Shown: positions 48,493 to 57,802 of the stretch, piece by piece
How the letters are laid out: the number at the start of each line of letters is the position of its first letter
How positions within the stretch are numbered: position 1 is the stretch's first letter
Source: Acidobacteriaceae bacterium
Lineage (GTDB): Bacteria > Acidobacteriota > Terriglobia > Terriglobales > Acidobacteriaceae
NCBI GenBank assembly: GCA_003132405.1
Contig: PKXQ01000138.1
Span: 88,379 to 152,378, forward strand
Direction: 5' to 3'
DNA length: 64,000 bases
Notes under the pieces: model-generated
Databases searched by the model: none
What the model was told of the DNA's origin: nothing
What the model saw: the letters and a program-made list of their open reading frames with translations, nothing else
Position numbers and translations under genes: made by a program

Positions 48493-49578
48493 TCATGCTT
48501 TTTGTTCGCTGAAGAGGTCTAACGCTGGAGTTTCTGCGGTGGCTGATTCTGGTGCGGCGGGACTGGCGGCTGGCGCGGCTTCTGGCGTGGGCTTATCTGC
48601 GGCTGGTTTTTCGCCTTGCATGAATTTTTTGGAATTTAGTAACGGGCGGCCCAGGGAGGCGTTGTAGCTGGTCCAGGGGCCTTCTTGTTCGGACTCGCGC
48701 TCGAAGTGGGCTCGCATGGCTTCCATTTTGGAGTCGAGGTCGTCGAGGTAGTGGAGCATGAGGGCTTCGGGGAACATGGGGAGTTTCGGCGATCCGAAAT
48801 CGTATTGGCCGTGATGGCTGATGATGAGGTGCTCGAGCAGAGTTTTTATTTCGGCGGGGAAATTGGGGAGCTGGGCTAGTTTGGCCTGAAGCATTTCGAG
48901 TTCGATGATCATGTGGCCCAGGAGCTGGCCGCGGGTGGTGTAGGAGAAGGCGCGATTGTAGGTGAGCTCTTGAATCTTGCCGATGTCGTGGAGGAAGGCT
49001 CCGGTGAGGAGCAGGTCGCGATTGACTTGCGGATAGTTGCGGCACATGAGATCGCAGGAGCGGAAGAGCGAGACTACGTGATCGAGCAGGCCTCCGATGT
49101 AGGCGTGGTGGAGGGTTTTGGCGGCGGGGGCGTTGCGATAGCGCTCGGCGATTTCGGCGTCGGCCATGAAGAGTTCGACTAACGCCTTGAGGTGCGGATT
49201 CTGGAAGGTAGAAACGAATTCGGTCAGGGTGCGCCAGAGTTCGCCGATGTCTTTGGTGGTCTTGGGAAGATAGTCGGTGTAGTCGATCTCGGCTTCTTCC
49301 ATGCGGCGAAGTTTGTGGATGGTGAGCTGGAAGCGATTTTTATATTTGTTGATGAGGCCTTTGACTTTGAGGAAGTCGTCCTGCTCGAAGATGGCGATGA
49401 ATTCTTCGACGTTGTCCCACATCTTGGCTTCGATCTGGCCGGAGCGATCGGCGAGGATCAGGGCCAGGTAGGGTTCGCCGTTCTTCTTGGCCTTGACCTG
49501 TTTGGAGGCGACGACGAAGCCAGCGGTGATGATTTTGTTTTCCTGGCGGGAGCAGTCGGAGATGAAGAAATCTTTCAT
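48493..49578 (-). CDS. YhaM-like OB-fold/HD-domain 3'-5' exoribonuclease
   Basis: OB part QVKAKKNGEPYLALILADRSGQIEAKMWD; HD motif HHAYIGGLLDHVVSLF, GAFLHDIGKIQEL, HHGQYDFGSPK. Confidence 0.88.
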   Translation of the reverse strand: MKDFFISDCSRQENKIITAGFVVASKQVKAKKNGEPYLALILADRSGQIEAKMWDNVEEFIAIFEQDDFLKVKGLINKYKNRFQLTIHKLRRMEEAEIDYTDYLPKTTKDIGELWRTLTEFVSTFQNPHLKALVELFMADAEIAERYRNAPAAKTLHHAYIGGLLDHVVSLFRSCDLMCRNYPQVNRDLLLTGAFLHDIGKIQELTYNRAFSYTTRGQLLGHMIIELEMLQAKLAQLPNFPAEIKTLLEHLIISHHGQYDFGSPKLPMFPEALMLHYLDDLDSKMEAMRAHFERESEQEGPWTSYNASLGRPLLNSKKFMQGEKPAADKPTPEAAPAASPAAPESATAETPALDLFSEQKA

Positions 49579-49887
49579 GAGCCTCCGCGTTAGCGGGCTT
49601 CCCTCGGCGGCTAAAGCCGCCAGAGTTGGCGTGCTGTGCGGCGCGGCTGAAGCCGCGCCCTTTCAAAGCAAGATCAAAGTCGAGCCGTGTCGCAATGATG
49701 AAACGAGTTGAGCGCTAGGGGCTGACCGCAGGCGCTAAAGCGCGTCACTTTCGACGGCTTGATGGCACGAGTAAACTCGTGCCCTTCCCGAGCTCGCGTC
49801 CTTGAGCCTTGAGTTCGAGTCCCAGAGTTCGCCCTTGGAGATCGCTTCCCGAGTGCTCTTCACAAATGCCCTTGCAAAGAGATTAGC

Positions 49888-51018
49888 TTAAAAGACGCCT
49901 AGCTTCTTTCCTTTTTTGAGGTTCTTGGTTTTGGATTCCTTCTCTGACGTTTCTACGGGCTTGGTTTGCTTGGAGCTGGCTCCGGAGTCGACGTAGCCGG
50001 CTTTGATGTCGATGAAAGCATTTTCGCGCAGGGTCATAAGATAGGCGCGCAGCGCGGGCTGGAGCTTCTGCATGTAGAGCGCATCTTGAATGCGGGGCTC
50101 GGCTTCTTTGAGACTGGGGACGCCGGCCTGCTGATGCTCGGTCGCCTGCAGGATCACATAGCCCTGCTTGGTGCGAATGACTTCGGTGACGGCTCCAGCC
50201 TTGAGCGCGAAGACTTTGTCTTCGAGTTCTTTGGCCAGGGTGCCGCGCTTAAAATAGCTGAGGTCGCCGCCATCTTTGGCGGAGGGTCCGTCGGAGAATT
50301 TTTTCGCGAGGTCGGCGAAGGGCACGCCTTTTTGAATCTGAGCGAGGACGTCGTTCGCTTTGGCTTGGGCGGCGGCCAGGGCTGCTTCGTTGTCGGCGTC
50401 GGATGGCGGGTCGGGCTTGGCTCCGGGAGCGGCGGGTTTGCCGGGTGCTTTGGGGGCGATGAGAATTTCGCTGAGGCGGACTTGCTCGGGCTGCTCCATC
50501 TCGGCTTTGTGCTGATCGTAGAATTTTCTCTCGTCCTCTTTGTTCATTGACAGGTGCGAGCCGACTTCCTGGCCGATGACGCGCTGGGTGATGATCTGGT
50601 TGCGCAGGTTTTGCTTGAAATCTTCGTAGGAAGCTCCCTGGGCCTCGGCGGCTTTTTCGAGTTCCTCCATGGATTCGAGCTTCATCTCTTTGCGCATTTC
50701 GTCGAGACGCTTGACTAACTCAGTGTCTCCGGTGACGCCGAGGTCTTTGCCTTTTTGCAGGAGGAGTTGCTGATCGATGAGATCGCGGAGAACGTCTTTT
50801 TGGCGATCGTTGAAATCGTGGTCGGCGTTGGAGGGATCTTGCTGGAGGACTTCCTGCTTGAGCTGGTCGCGGCTGCGAATGTATTCGGTGCGGGTGATGA
50901 TCTCGTTGTTGACTCGGGCGACGATCTCTTCGACTACCGTGTCGGCCGAGAGAGCGGGGATGAGAAGTGCGCAGGCAACGGCTGAGAGCAGGGCGAATCG
51001 GGTCGTGGTCATCTTCAT
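49888..51018 (-). CDS. Peptidylprolyl isomerase (SurA/PrsA, parvulin-type)
   Basis: Signal peptide, SurA-N-like RVNNEIITRTEYIRSRDQL, parvulin KKFSDGPSAKDGGDLSYFKRGTLAKELEDKVFALKAGAVTEVIRTKQGYVILQ. Confidence 0.9.
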   Translation of the reverse strand: MKMTTTRFALLSAVACALLIPALSADTVVEEIVARVNNEIITRTEYIRSRDQLKQEVLQQDPSNADHDFNDRQKDVLRDLIDQQLLLQKGKDLGVTGDTELVKRLDEMRKEMKLESMEELEKAAEAQGASYEDFKQNLRNQIITQRVIGQEVGSHLSMNKEDERKFYDQHKAEMEQPEQVRLSEILIAPKAPGKPAAPGAKPDPPSDADNEAALAAAQAKANDVLAQIQKGVPFADLAKKFSDGPSAKDGGDLSYFKRGTLAKELEDKVFALKAGAVTEVIRTKQGYVILQATEHQQAGVPSLKEAEPRIQDALYMQKLQPALRAYLMTLRENAFIDIKAGYVDSGASSKQTKPVETSEKESKTKNLKKGKKLGVF

Positions 51019-51135
51019 TTATTAAGGCTCGCTAAAACCTGGGGTAATCCCGAGGGAATTGTTTTTCTATTTTACGCTGGGGGCGGGGTTGGGGGAAAGG
51101 GAGCGGGGAGATTCCACCGCCAGCCGCAAGAAGCA

Positions 51136-51162
51136 GGTCCTTCGCTGCGCTCAGGATGACAC
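51136..51162 (+). repeat. REP-like dispersed element AGGTCCTTCGCTGCGCTCAGGATGACA
   Basis: Identical core to 48453-48478. Confidence 0.85.
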
Positions 51163-51168
51163 TTGGGT

Positions 51169-51918
51169 CTAGTTTCCGCGGGTTAGGGTTAGGGCGGTTA
51201 CGTCGTTGTGTTTGGGGGCCATGTGCATGAAGTCTTGCACGCAGAGCAGGATGCTCTGGGAAAGAACTTTGGCCGGACTGGCGGATTGCAATACGCTCTT
51301 GACGCCATCGAGGCCGAATTCGGCGTGCTTGGATTCGGCTTCGACTACTCCGCGGGAGACTACGGCCAGGGAGCCGTTGGTGCCTAGGCCGACGATGCGG
51401 GCGTCGGTGGGGGCTAGGGAAAATAGGCCTAAAGGCAGGCCGGTGGCGGGGAGTTCGACGATGCTTTGATCGTCACGCAAAAGAGCGGGAGTGTGGCCGT
51501 TGTTGACGTAGCAGACGGTGCCGAGCTCTTCGTTGTAACAGCCGGCGAAGGCGGGGCAGCTGCGGACGCCTCCGGCGGCGCGCATGATTTCGAGATTGAG
51601 GCGGCGCGAGAGTTCGACCATGGCTTCGGATTCATTGATCTCGTCGTCGGCGAAGATTTGCTCGCCGGCGGTGCGGAAGCAGGCTTGCGCGGCTTGGATG
51701 ACGGTGGCGCAGGTTTCGCGCTTGCCGGCGACGTCGAGCAATCCGAAGAGAAAGCGGTAGGGCCCGACGCGGCGGAAGTCGTGGAGATCGCCTCCGTTGC
51801 GGGAAAAATAGGCGACGGACAGGTTGGCGCCTTGGAGCGCGGGGCTGTCGGTTTGGACTATTTCGGGAGCTTCTTCGGTAGTAGAACCGAAGCCGAGTTT
51901 GGACAGGAAACCCGACAT
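51169..51918 (-). CDS. SpoIIE/PP2C-like serine phosphatase
   Basis: GGDLHDFRRVGPYRFLFGLLDVAGK, CYVNNGHTPALL, LPLGLFS. Confidence 0.75.
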   Translation of the reverse strand: MSGFLSKLGFGSTTEEAPEIVQTDSPALQGANLSVAYFSRNGGDLHDFRRVGPYRFLFGLLDVAGKRETCATVIQAAQACFRTAGEQIFADDEINESEAMVELSRRLNLEIMRAAGGVRSCPAFAGCYNEELGTVCYVNNGHTPALLRDDQSIVELPATGLPLGLFSLAPTDARIVGLGTNGSLAVVSRGVVEAESKHAEFGLDGVKSVLQSASPAKVLSQSILLCVQDFMHMAPKHNDVTALTLTRGN

Positions 51919-52250
51919 GAGGGAGTGAAGTTAGCATAAATTTTGCGGCGGATCAATGAGCGGAAGGTGGGGGGTTTTCGCCGGGGCTTTTCAGCGCCGA
52001 GTCCCCGAGGCTGTGGAGGAGGAAGGCAAGGGCGGGCAGGTCTCGTGATCTTGGGCTGATTTAGGTTTTCAAGCTAGAAATGCGTTCGTGGCGAGGAATG
52101 CGAGATCGTTTACCACAGGGGTCACGGAGGTACACAGGGGAAGTGCTGGGGCCTGAGCCTCCGCGATATTGCGTCGTCCTTTCAAGGAAATCCAATGCCC
52201 CGCCGGTGAATTTTTTCGAATTCTTGCGTGCGCCGGCCTTGGAGCCGGGC

Positions 52251-52316
52251 TGCGCTCGGCTTGGACCCTTCGGCTTCGCTCAGGGCAGGCTCCCGGGGGC
52301 GGCTGTCCCTACGAAG
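52251..52316. repeat. Dispersed hairpin repeat (GGACCCTTCGGCTTCGCTCAGGGCAGGCTCCCGGGGGCGGC...)
   Basis: Inverted-orientation relative at 62446-62515; shortened relative at 46381-46430. Confidence 0.75.
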
Positions 52317-52334
52317 ACCTTTCTTCATCATCGC

Positions 52335-53861
52335 TCATGCATTCAATCGGTTGATCGCTAGCTTGGCGGCTTGGTGGCCGCACATGCCGTGGACTCCGCC
52401 GCCTGGTGGAGTCGATGACGAGCAAAGATAGATATCGGGGGCGGAGGTTGCGTATTGGCGGCGGGTGGGGCGGAAGAGGAGTTGGCGCAGGTTCATGGCG
52501 CCTCCGCTGATGTCTCCGCCGATCAGGTTGGCGTCCATTTTTTCTAATCCAGCTGGTGAGAGGATGTGGCGGGCGAGAATGCAGTCGCGGAATCCGGGGG
52601 CGAAGCGTTCGATCTGGGCTTCGAGCCTTGGCAGCATGTCGAAGGTTGATGCGTTCGGGACGTGGCAGTAGGCCCAGGCGGTGTGGCGATCGGCGGGGGC
52701 GCGCGTGGGATCGAAGAGGCTGGGCTGGGCTAAGAGGACGAAGGGTCTTTCGGCGTGATGGCCGGTGCGCATGGCTTTTTCTGAGGCGGCGATTTCTTCG
52801 AAGGTTCCGCCCAGGTGGACGGTGGCGGCTTGCAGGCATTCCCGGGCTTTCCACGGGATGGGATCGCGGAGGGCGTAATCGACTTTGAAGACGGCGGGGC
52901 CGTATTGGAATTTGGCTAACTGATTTTTGTATTTGGATGAGAGGCGGTCTCCGGCTAGGGTGAGCAACTGGCGGGGAGTTACGTCGCAGAGAGTTACATC
53001 GTAGTTTGGAAGGGCGGCTAGATTTTCTATTCGCGTCGATGTGGTTAGGGTGGAACCTAGTGACGTGTCCGGGAAATTCGCGGCGTACCCACCGGGGGCA
53101 TCATCACTCGCCTGGAGCGCGTTCGTTGGGCGGACGAAATGCGTAGGTCCTTCGCTTCGCTCAGGATGACAATGAGATAGGTAGCTGCACAGAGCGCTGG
53201 TGATGGATTGCGCGCCTCCGCGGGGGATGGGCCAGCCTACGGCGTGGAGGGCGGCGCCTAGAAGGACTCCGGCGGCGGCGCTCGAGGGTTCGTCCAGGCT
53301 CAGGACGGAATGGGCGGCGATTCCGGCGAAGAGGGCTTTGGTGCGATCGTTTTGAAACAGGCTGTGGGCCAGGGATTTGGCGGATCGCAGGGCTTGGCGT
53401 CCGAAGTTTGTCATTAGGAATGGGTGACTTGGGAATAAGGAGATGGGGCGGAGGACTTCGTTGGCCAGGTCGGTCCAATGGTCGGCGAAGGGGCGCATTA
53501 GATTGCGCCAGGGTTTGGCGTCTTGGCCTAGCTCCGATTCGGCTTGGGTTAGATCGCGAGATAAGGTGATGGCTGTGCCGTCGTCGAAGGGGTGAGCTAG
53601 AGCGGCGGGGGAGTGGATCCATTCCAGGCCGTGATTTTGGAGTGAGAGAGAGTTGAAGAATGGTGAGCCTACGGCTAACGGGTGAACGGCGGAGCCGAAA
53701 TCGTGGTGATAGCCGGGGAGGGTTAGATCTAGTGTGCGAGCGGCTCCGCCGGGCTGGGGCTCGGCTTCGAAGACGTCGACCTTCAGGCCTGCTTGGGCCA
53801 GCGTGATGGCGGCTGATAGGCCGTTGGGGCCGGCTCCGATTACGCACGCTCTTCGTGACAT
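52335..53861 (-). CDS. FAD-dependent phytoene dehydrogenase-like oxidoreductase carrying an in-frame repeat-derived insertion
   Basis: CVIGAGPNGLSAAITLAQAGLKVDVFEAEPQPGGAAR; internal SHCHPERSEGPTHFVRPTNALQ is a translation of the REP-like element. Confidence 0.85.
   Translation of the reverse strand: MSRRACVIGAGPNGLSAAITLAQAGLKVDVFEAEPQPGGAARTLDLTLPGYHHDFGSAVHPLAVGSPFFNSLSLQNHGLEWIHSPAALAHPFDDGTAITLSRDLTQAESELGQDAKPWRNLMRPFADHWTDLANEVLRPISLFPSHPFLMTNFGRQALRSAKSLAHSLFQNDRTKALFAGIAAHSVLSLDEPSSAAAGVLLGAALHAVGWPIPRGGAQSITSALCSYLSHCHPERSEGPTHFVRPTNALQASDDAPGGYAANFPDTSLGSTLTTSTRIENLAALPNYDVTLCDVTPRQLLTLAGDRLSSKYKNQLAKFQYGPAVFKVDYALRDPIPWKARECLQAATVHLGGTFEEIAASEKAMRTGHHAERPFVLLAQPSLFDPTRAPADRHTAWAYCHVPNASTFDMLPRLEAQIERFAPGFRDCILARHILSPAGLEKMDANLIGGDISGGAMNLRQLLFRPTRRQYATSAPDIYLCSSSTPPGGGVHGMCGHQAAKLAINRLNA
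53144..53171 (+). repeat. REP-like element inside a CDS (TAGGTCCTTCGCTTCGCTCAGGATGACA)
   Basis: Same core as the intergenic copies. Confidence 0.88.
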
Positions 53862-54275
53862 TGGATTTTTCATATTTCGGGGAAATTTATCGCGCACGCA
53901 AAGAGCTTACCGCAGGCGCTAAAGCGCGGACACATTTTTGCCAGTTTGCGACACGAGTAAAGAGGTTGCTAGAAAACTCGTTGGGTGTGCGGTCGTCTCC
54001 CTCAGCGGCTAAAGCCAGTACTGAAAAGAAGCTTTTTATCGCAGCGGTGAACCGCTGCGCCACCCAAAGGCAAGGACGAAGTCGAGATTTTCGGCAATCT
54101 CTAAAACTCATGCCCTTCCGAAAATCTGCTGGATCAGAGTTTTCCCCACGCTGGTGCGCTGTCTGAAATCCTTCACATATCGAGATGGCCAGAGTGAGGA
54201 TTGAGGGGGTTGCAAAACACAAGGTCCCTCCACTTCGCTTCGCTTCGGTCGGGATGACCGAGTTAGATACGCGAT

Positions 54276-55901
54276 TTATTCACGCGGGGCTACTGTTGGC
54301 CACTCTAGTGCTTGGATGGCGCCGTCGGGGGCGCGTTCTAATGTTGGGGCGTAGAGGCCTAAATATTGACGGCGCCACCATTGGTCTTCTTTCTTCTTCT
54401 CGGACATGCTGGTGAACCAATATTGGTAGAGGACGGCTCGCACCTGGCGTGGAGGATTTCTTGGGAATGGATTGCTTTTGAAGAGGGCTAGGACGTCTTC
54501 GTCGTTGGAGAGCAGTCTTACTTCGGTGTTGGGGACTATGGGGTATTCGCGCCATGAGCCTAATGAGGCGAACCAGAGGTTCCAATCGAAGCGAGGCTGG
54601 TAGGGAGCGTAGATTCCGGGCGGCTCGTTTAGGTTTTGCGGCTTGTAGCGGAAGGGATAGGGGGTCCAATTTTTTCCGTCGTCGGAGCCTTGAAATTCTA
54701 TTTCGTAGCGGCCTCGGGTCATGATGCCGAAGAGGCCGTAGCGATTGGCGACGCGGAAGGGTTCGAGCAGTGCTACGGGCTCGGTGGGGAACGGGAGTGG
54801 CCAGAACATCCAGAGGAGTTGGGCGGTGGTGGCATAGAAGACCCAGGTTAGGAGCAGGGCTGCGGCGGACGTTTTTAGGGTGCTTAGCTGGTGACTCAAG
54901 CCCAGGTGCGGAGTCTTAGGCTCGCTTGGCGAAGAAGTCTTTGGTTCGTCATCTTTATTTGTATTGGTTGCCGCTTCTTCTGGGAAAAATTTCTTCCAGC
55001 CCTGCGGGAGAAATTGGCGCAGGAAACGATCGTCTAATAAGAGGATGCCTAGGGAGAGGACTAGATAGTTCAGGAAGGTGTAGTTGGCGGTCAGGATTAC
55101 TACTAACTCCCAGGGCGTGACTATGAGGAAGCAGGCGATGCGCCAGCGGCGGGGGAGGAATAGCATCCAGACCAGGACTAGTTCTAGCGCCAGCGTGGCG
55201 AAAGTGGTGGAGGCGTGGAACCAGTGGGGAAGATGCTGCATGTACCAGCCGATCCAGGTGGGCAGTGGGCCGTTCTGGTAGTACTCGTCCATGGCGGTGA
55301 AGTTACGCCACTCGGGATCGCCGCCGAGGATTTTTGCGGCTCCGGATTCGAAGTAGATGCGGAACCACTCCCATTGCAGAAGGAAGAGAGCGGCGCGCTG
55401 GGGCGGTGATGCTTGGCCTATGCCGGGGCGGATTCCTCGGGGAGCGAAGAAGAGCGCGATGAATCCGGCTTCGAGGAGCATGCCGTCGGATTGGTATCCG
55501 GAGAAATCTTGCGCGGCGCTTACGAATGATAGGTAGGCGGCGAAACAGATCAGCAGCGTGGCTCGCGGCCAGATGTTGAGGACTAATAATAGCGACGCTA
55601 GCATGCCTATGGCGCAGAGGGCGGTTAGCATGTGCGGGCCGGTGTTTAGCCAGAGCAGACTTGGGACGTACCAGACTCTGTTCACGGGGCCTAGCGATTG
55701 CGCGGCGGCTTTGAGGTAATCGGATGCGGGGAGGATTCCTTGGGGGCCGATCAGGCCGCGGATTTGGAAGATTAGCGAGTAGAAGGCGGAGAAGTAGATG
55801 CAGCCTAGCGCGCGCAGGAAGAGCCAGCGCGGGATGGGGCGGTTGGGTGCGTCCTGCTCCGAGTTGAAGAGCCAGCGGTAGGCAGAGGGGAGCCAGTGCA
55901 T
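54276..55901 (-). CDS. Lipase maturation factor-like membrane protein
   Basis: Multi-TM N-terminus; GLIGPQGILPASDYL, ETGAAKILGGDPEWRNFTAMDEYYQNGPLPTWIGWY-like segment (FESGAAKIL...), C-terminal YQYWFTSMSEKKKEDQWWRRQYLGLYAPTLE. Confidence 0.88.
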   Translation of the reverse strand: MHWLPSAYRWLFNSEQDAPNRPIPRWLFLRALGCIYFSAFYSLIFQIRGLIGPQGILPASDYLKAAAQSLGPVNRVWYVPSLLWLNTGPHMLTALCAIGMLASLLLVLNIWPRATLLICFAAYLSFVSAAQDFSGYQSDGMLLEAGFIALFFAPRGIRPGIGQASPPQRAALFLLQWEWFRIYFESGAAKILGGDPEWRNFTAMDEYYQNGPLPTWIGWYMQHLPHWFHASTTFATLALELVLVWMLFLPRRWRIACFLIVTPWELVVILTANYTFLNYLVLSLGILLLDDRFLRQFLPQGWKKFFPEEAATNTNKDDEPKTSSPSEPKTPHLGLSHQLSTLKTSAAALLLTWVFYATTAQLLWMFWPLPFPTEPVALLEPFRVANRYGLFGIMTRGRYEIEFQGSDDGKNWTPYPFRYKPQNLNEPPGIYAPYQPRFDWNLWFASLGSWREYPIVPNTEVRLLSNDEDVLALFKSNPFPRNPPRQVRAVLYQYWFTSMSEKKKEDQWWRRQYLGLYAPTLERAPDGAIQALEWPTVAPRE

Positions 55902-56017
55902 GAGTGGGGGACATTATAACGGGGTGGGGATTGGCGCGCCTTTGAAGCGCTCCGCCACCAAAAAAAAGCTAAAAACATATTGGGGCTAGCAGACTCGCGT
56001 CCCACCCTCCGCAAAGG

Positions 56018-56287
56018 GGAGTTGGTGTTGAGGTAACCTTCGCCGGGGTCGGCTCCGGGGCGGAGATAGGCGTGGGGGTCGGTGGGCTCGATGGGAAATA
56101 CGGTGACAGGCTTGCCGTTGGCATCGAGGTTGGTTTCTTTGCCGGTTAATCCTTCGAAGGGCTGGCCTAGGGGAGAGACGTTGTTGGTTGATTGATAGAG
56201 GAAGCCGAGCATGTGATCGAAGGAGCGGTTCTCTAGCATTGCTACTATGAGGTGGTTGATTTTGGAGAGTAAGGACGCGGGGGACAT
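56018..56287 (-). pseudogene. Truncated alkaline-phosphatase/phospholipase C-like phosphoesterase (N-terminal fragment)
   Basis: HLIVAMLENRSFDHMLGFLYQSTNNVSPLGQPFEGLTGKETNLDANGKPV...YLRPGADPGEGYLNTN, then unrelated sequence. Confidence 0.75.
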
Positions 56288-56494
56288 GGCGGCATCCTTA
56301 TCTGGGAAGAGCGGGTTGTAGTTGCGGAACGAGATGCGTTCAAAGACAATGTGTTATCACAACGGTGAATCGCTGCGTCACCTAAAATCAAACGCAACCC
56401 CGCCCCTTAGCGAATCCCGAATTTGACCCTCTCCCCCCACTCCTCCTACAATCCCAATGCTCCACCAGCCACATTCTTATTCGGAGTCCCATTC

Positions 56495-57802
56495 ATGCAC
56501 TTAACGTCAAAAAAAATCTCAGCCCCCCGCAGCGCCCGTCTAACGCTCCTACTGCTAGCCGCATTCGCAGCCTCAGCCCAAGCCCAATCCCCCGCTCCTC
56601 ACGACGTCGTAATCAAAAACGCCACCGTGATGACGGTCACCCACGGCAACATCCAAAACGGCTCCATCTACATCAAGGAGGGCAAAATCGCGGCGGTAGG
56701 CGCCACCGTTAACGCGCCCGCCGCCGCCACCGTCATCGATGCCGGAGGCAAATACGTCACGCCCGGCATCGTCGACGCCCATTCGCACATCGCTCTCGAC
56801 GATGACGTCAACGAAGCCACCAGCCCCATCACGCCGCACATGATGATGAAGGATGCCTTCGATTATCAGGACAAGGCCATCTACCGCGCCCTAGCCGGCG
56901 GCGTCACTACTTCGCTCCTGCTCCACGGTTCGGCCAACATGATCGGCGGCCAGGCCATCGTCATTAAGCACAAGTTCGGAGCCGCGCGCGATGAAATGCT
57001 TTTCCCCAACGCGCCGCGCTCCATCAAATTCGCCAGCGGAGAAAATCCCAAGCGCGTCTACGGCAGCCGCGATCAACTCCCCTCAACCCGCATGGGCAAT
57101 TTCGAAGTGCAGCGCCAAGCCCTGGTCGACGCGCAGGAATACATCCGCGAGTGGGACGCCTACAACGACAAAGTCAAGCGCGGCGACAAAGATGCCACGC
57201 CTCCCAAGCGCGACCTCAAACTCGACGCGCTCGCCGACGTTCTCCGCGGCAAACTCATGGTGCAGATCCATTGCTACCGCGCCGACGAAATGCTCACCGA
57301 GATCGCCATGGCCAAGGAGTTCGGCTACAACCTCCGAGCGTTTCATCATGCGGTGGAAGCTTACAAAGTCGCCGATCAACTAGCCGCCAACAACGTCGGC
57401 ATCGCCACATGGGCCGACTGGTGGGGCTTTAAGCAGGAGGCATGGGACGCCATCCCCTGGAACGCCGTCATCTCCATGCGCAAAGGAGTTCGCGTAGCCA
57501 TCAAGAGCGACTCCGAAGATTACACTCGGCGCCTCAATCAGGAAGCCGCCAAGATCATGCGCTACGGCGGAGCCACCGAGGAAGAAGCCCTAAAGATGAT
57601 CACCCTAAATGCCGCCTGGATCGTAGGCGTAGACGACCGCGTCGGCTCCATCGATGTAGGCAAAGACGCCGACCTCGTCATCTGGGACGGCTATCCTCTC
57701 TCCAGCGTAGGCGTCCCCGAAAAAGTTTTAATCGACGGCGACATCTACTTCGACCGCACCCAACCCGGCCTAGGCACCACGCACTACAAGGAGGGAGAAT
57801 AA
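56495..57802 (+). CDS. Secreted amidohydrolase (imidazolonepropionase-like)
   Basis: Signal peptide; VIKNATVMTVTHGNIQNGSIYIKEGKIAAVG, TPGIVDAHSHIALDDDVNE, VAIKSDSEDYTRRLNQEAAKIMRYGGATEEEALKMITLNAAWIVGVDDRVGSIDVGKDADLVIW. Confidence 0.88.
   Translation: MHLTSKKISAPRSARLTLLLLAAFAASAQAQSPAPHDVVIKNATVMTVTHGNIQNGSIYIKEGKIAAVGATVNAPAAATVIDAGGKYVTPGIVDAHSHIALDDDVNEATSPITPHMMMKDAFDYQDKAIYRALAGGVTTSLLLHGSANMIGGQAIVIKHKFGAARDEMLFPNAPRSIKFASGENPKRVYGSRDQLPSTRMGNFEVQRQALVDAQEYIREWDAYNDKVKRGDKDATPPKRDLKLDALADVLRGKLMVQIHCYRADEMLTEIAMAKEFGYNLRAFHHAVEAYKVADQLAANNVGIATWADWWGFKQEAWDAIPWNAVISMRKGVRVAIKSDSEDYTRRLNQEAAKIMRYGGATEEEALKMITLNAAWIVGVDDRVGSIDVGKDADLVIWDGYPLSSVGVPEKVLIDGDIYFDRTQPGLGTTHYKEGE

Noticed and set aside
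57442-57801. Extended 5' end of the second amidohydrolase (ORF track start 57442)
   Set aside because: This part overlaps the upstream amidohydrolase in another frame; the ATG at 57802 with RBS GAGGGAG is a better start.
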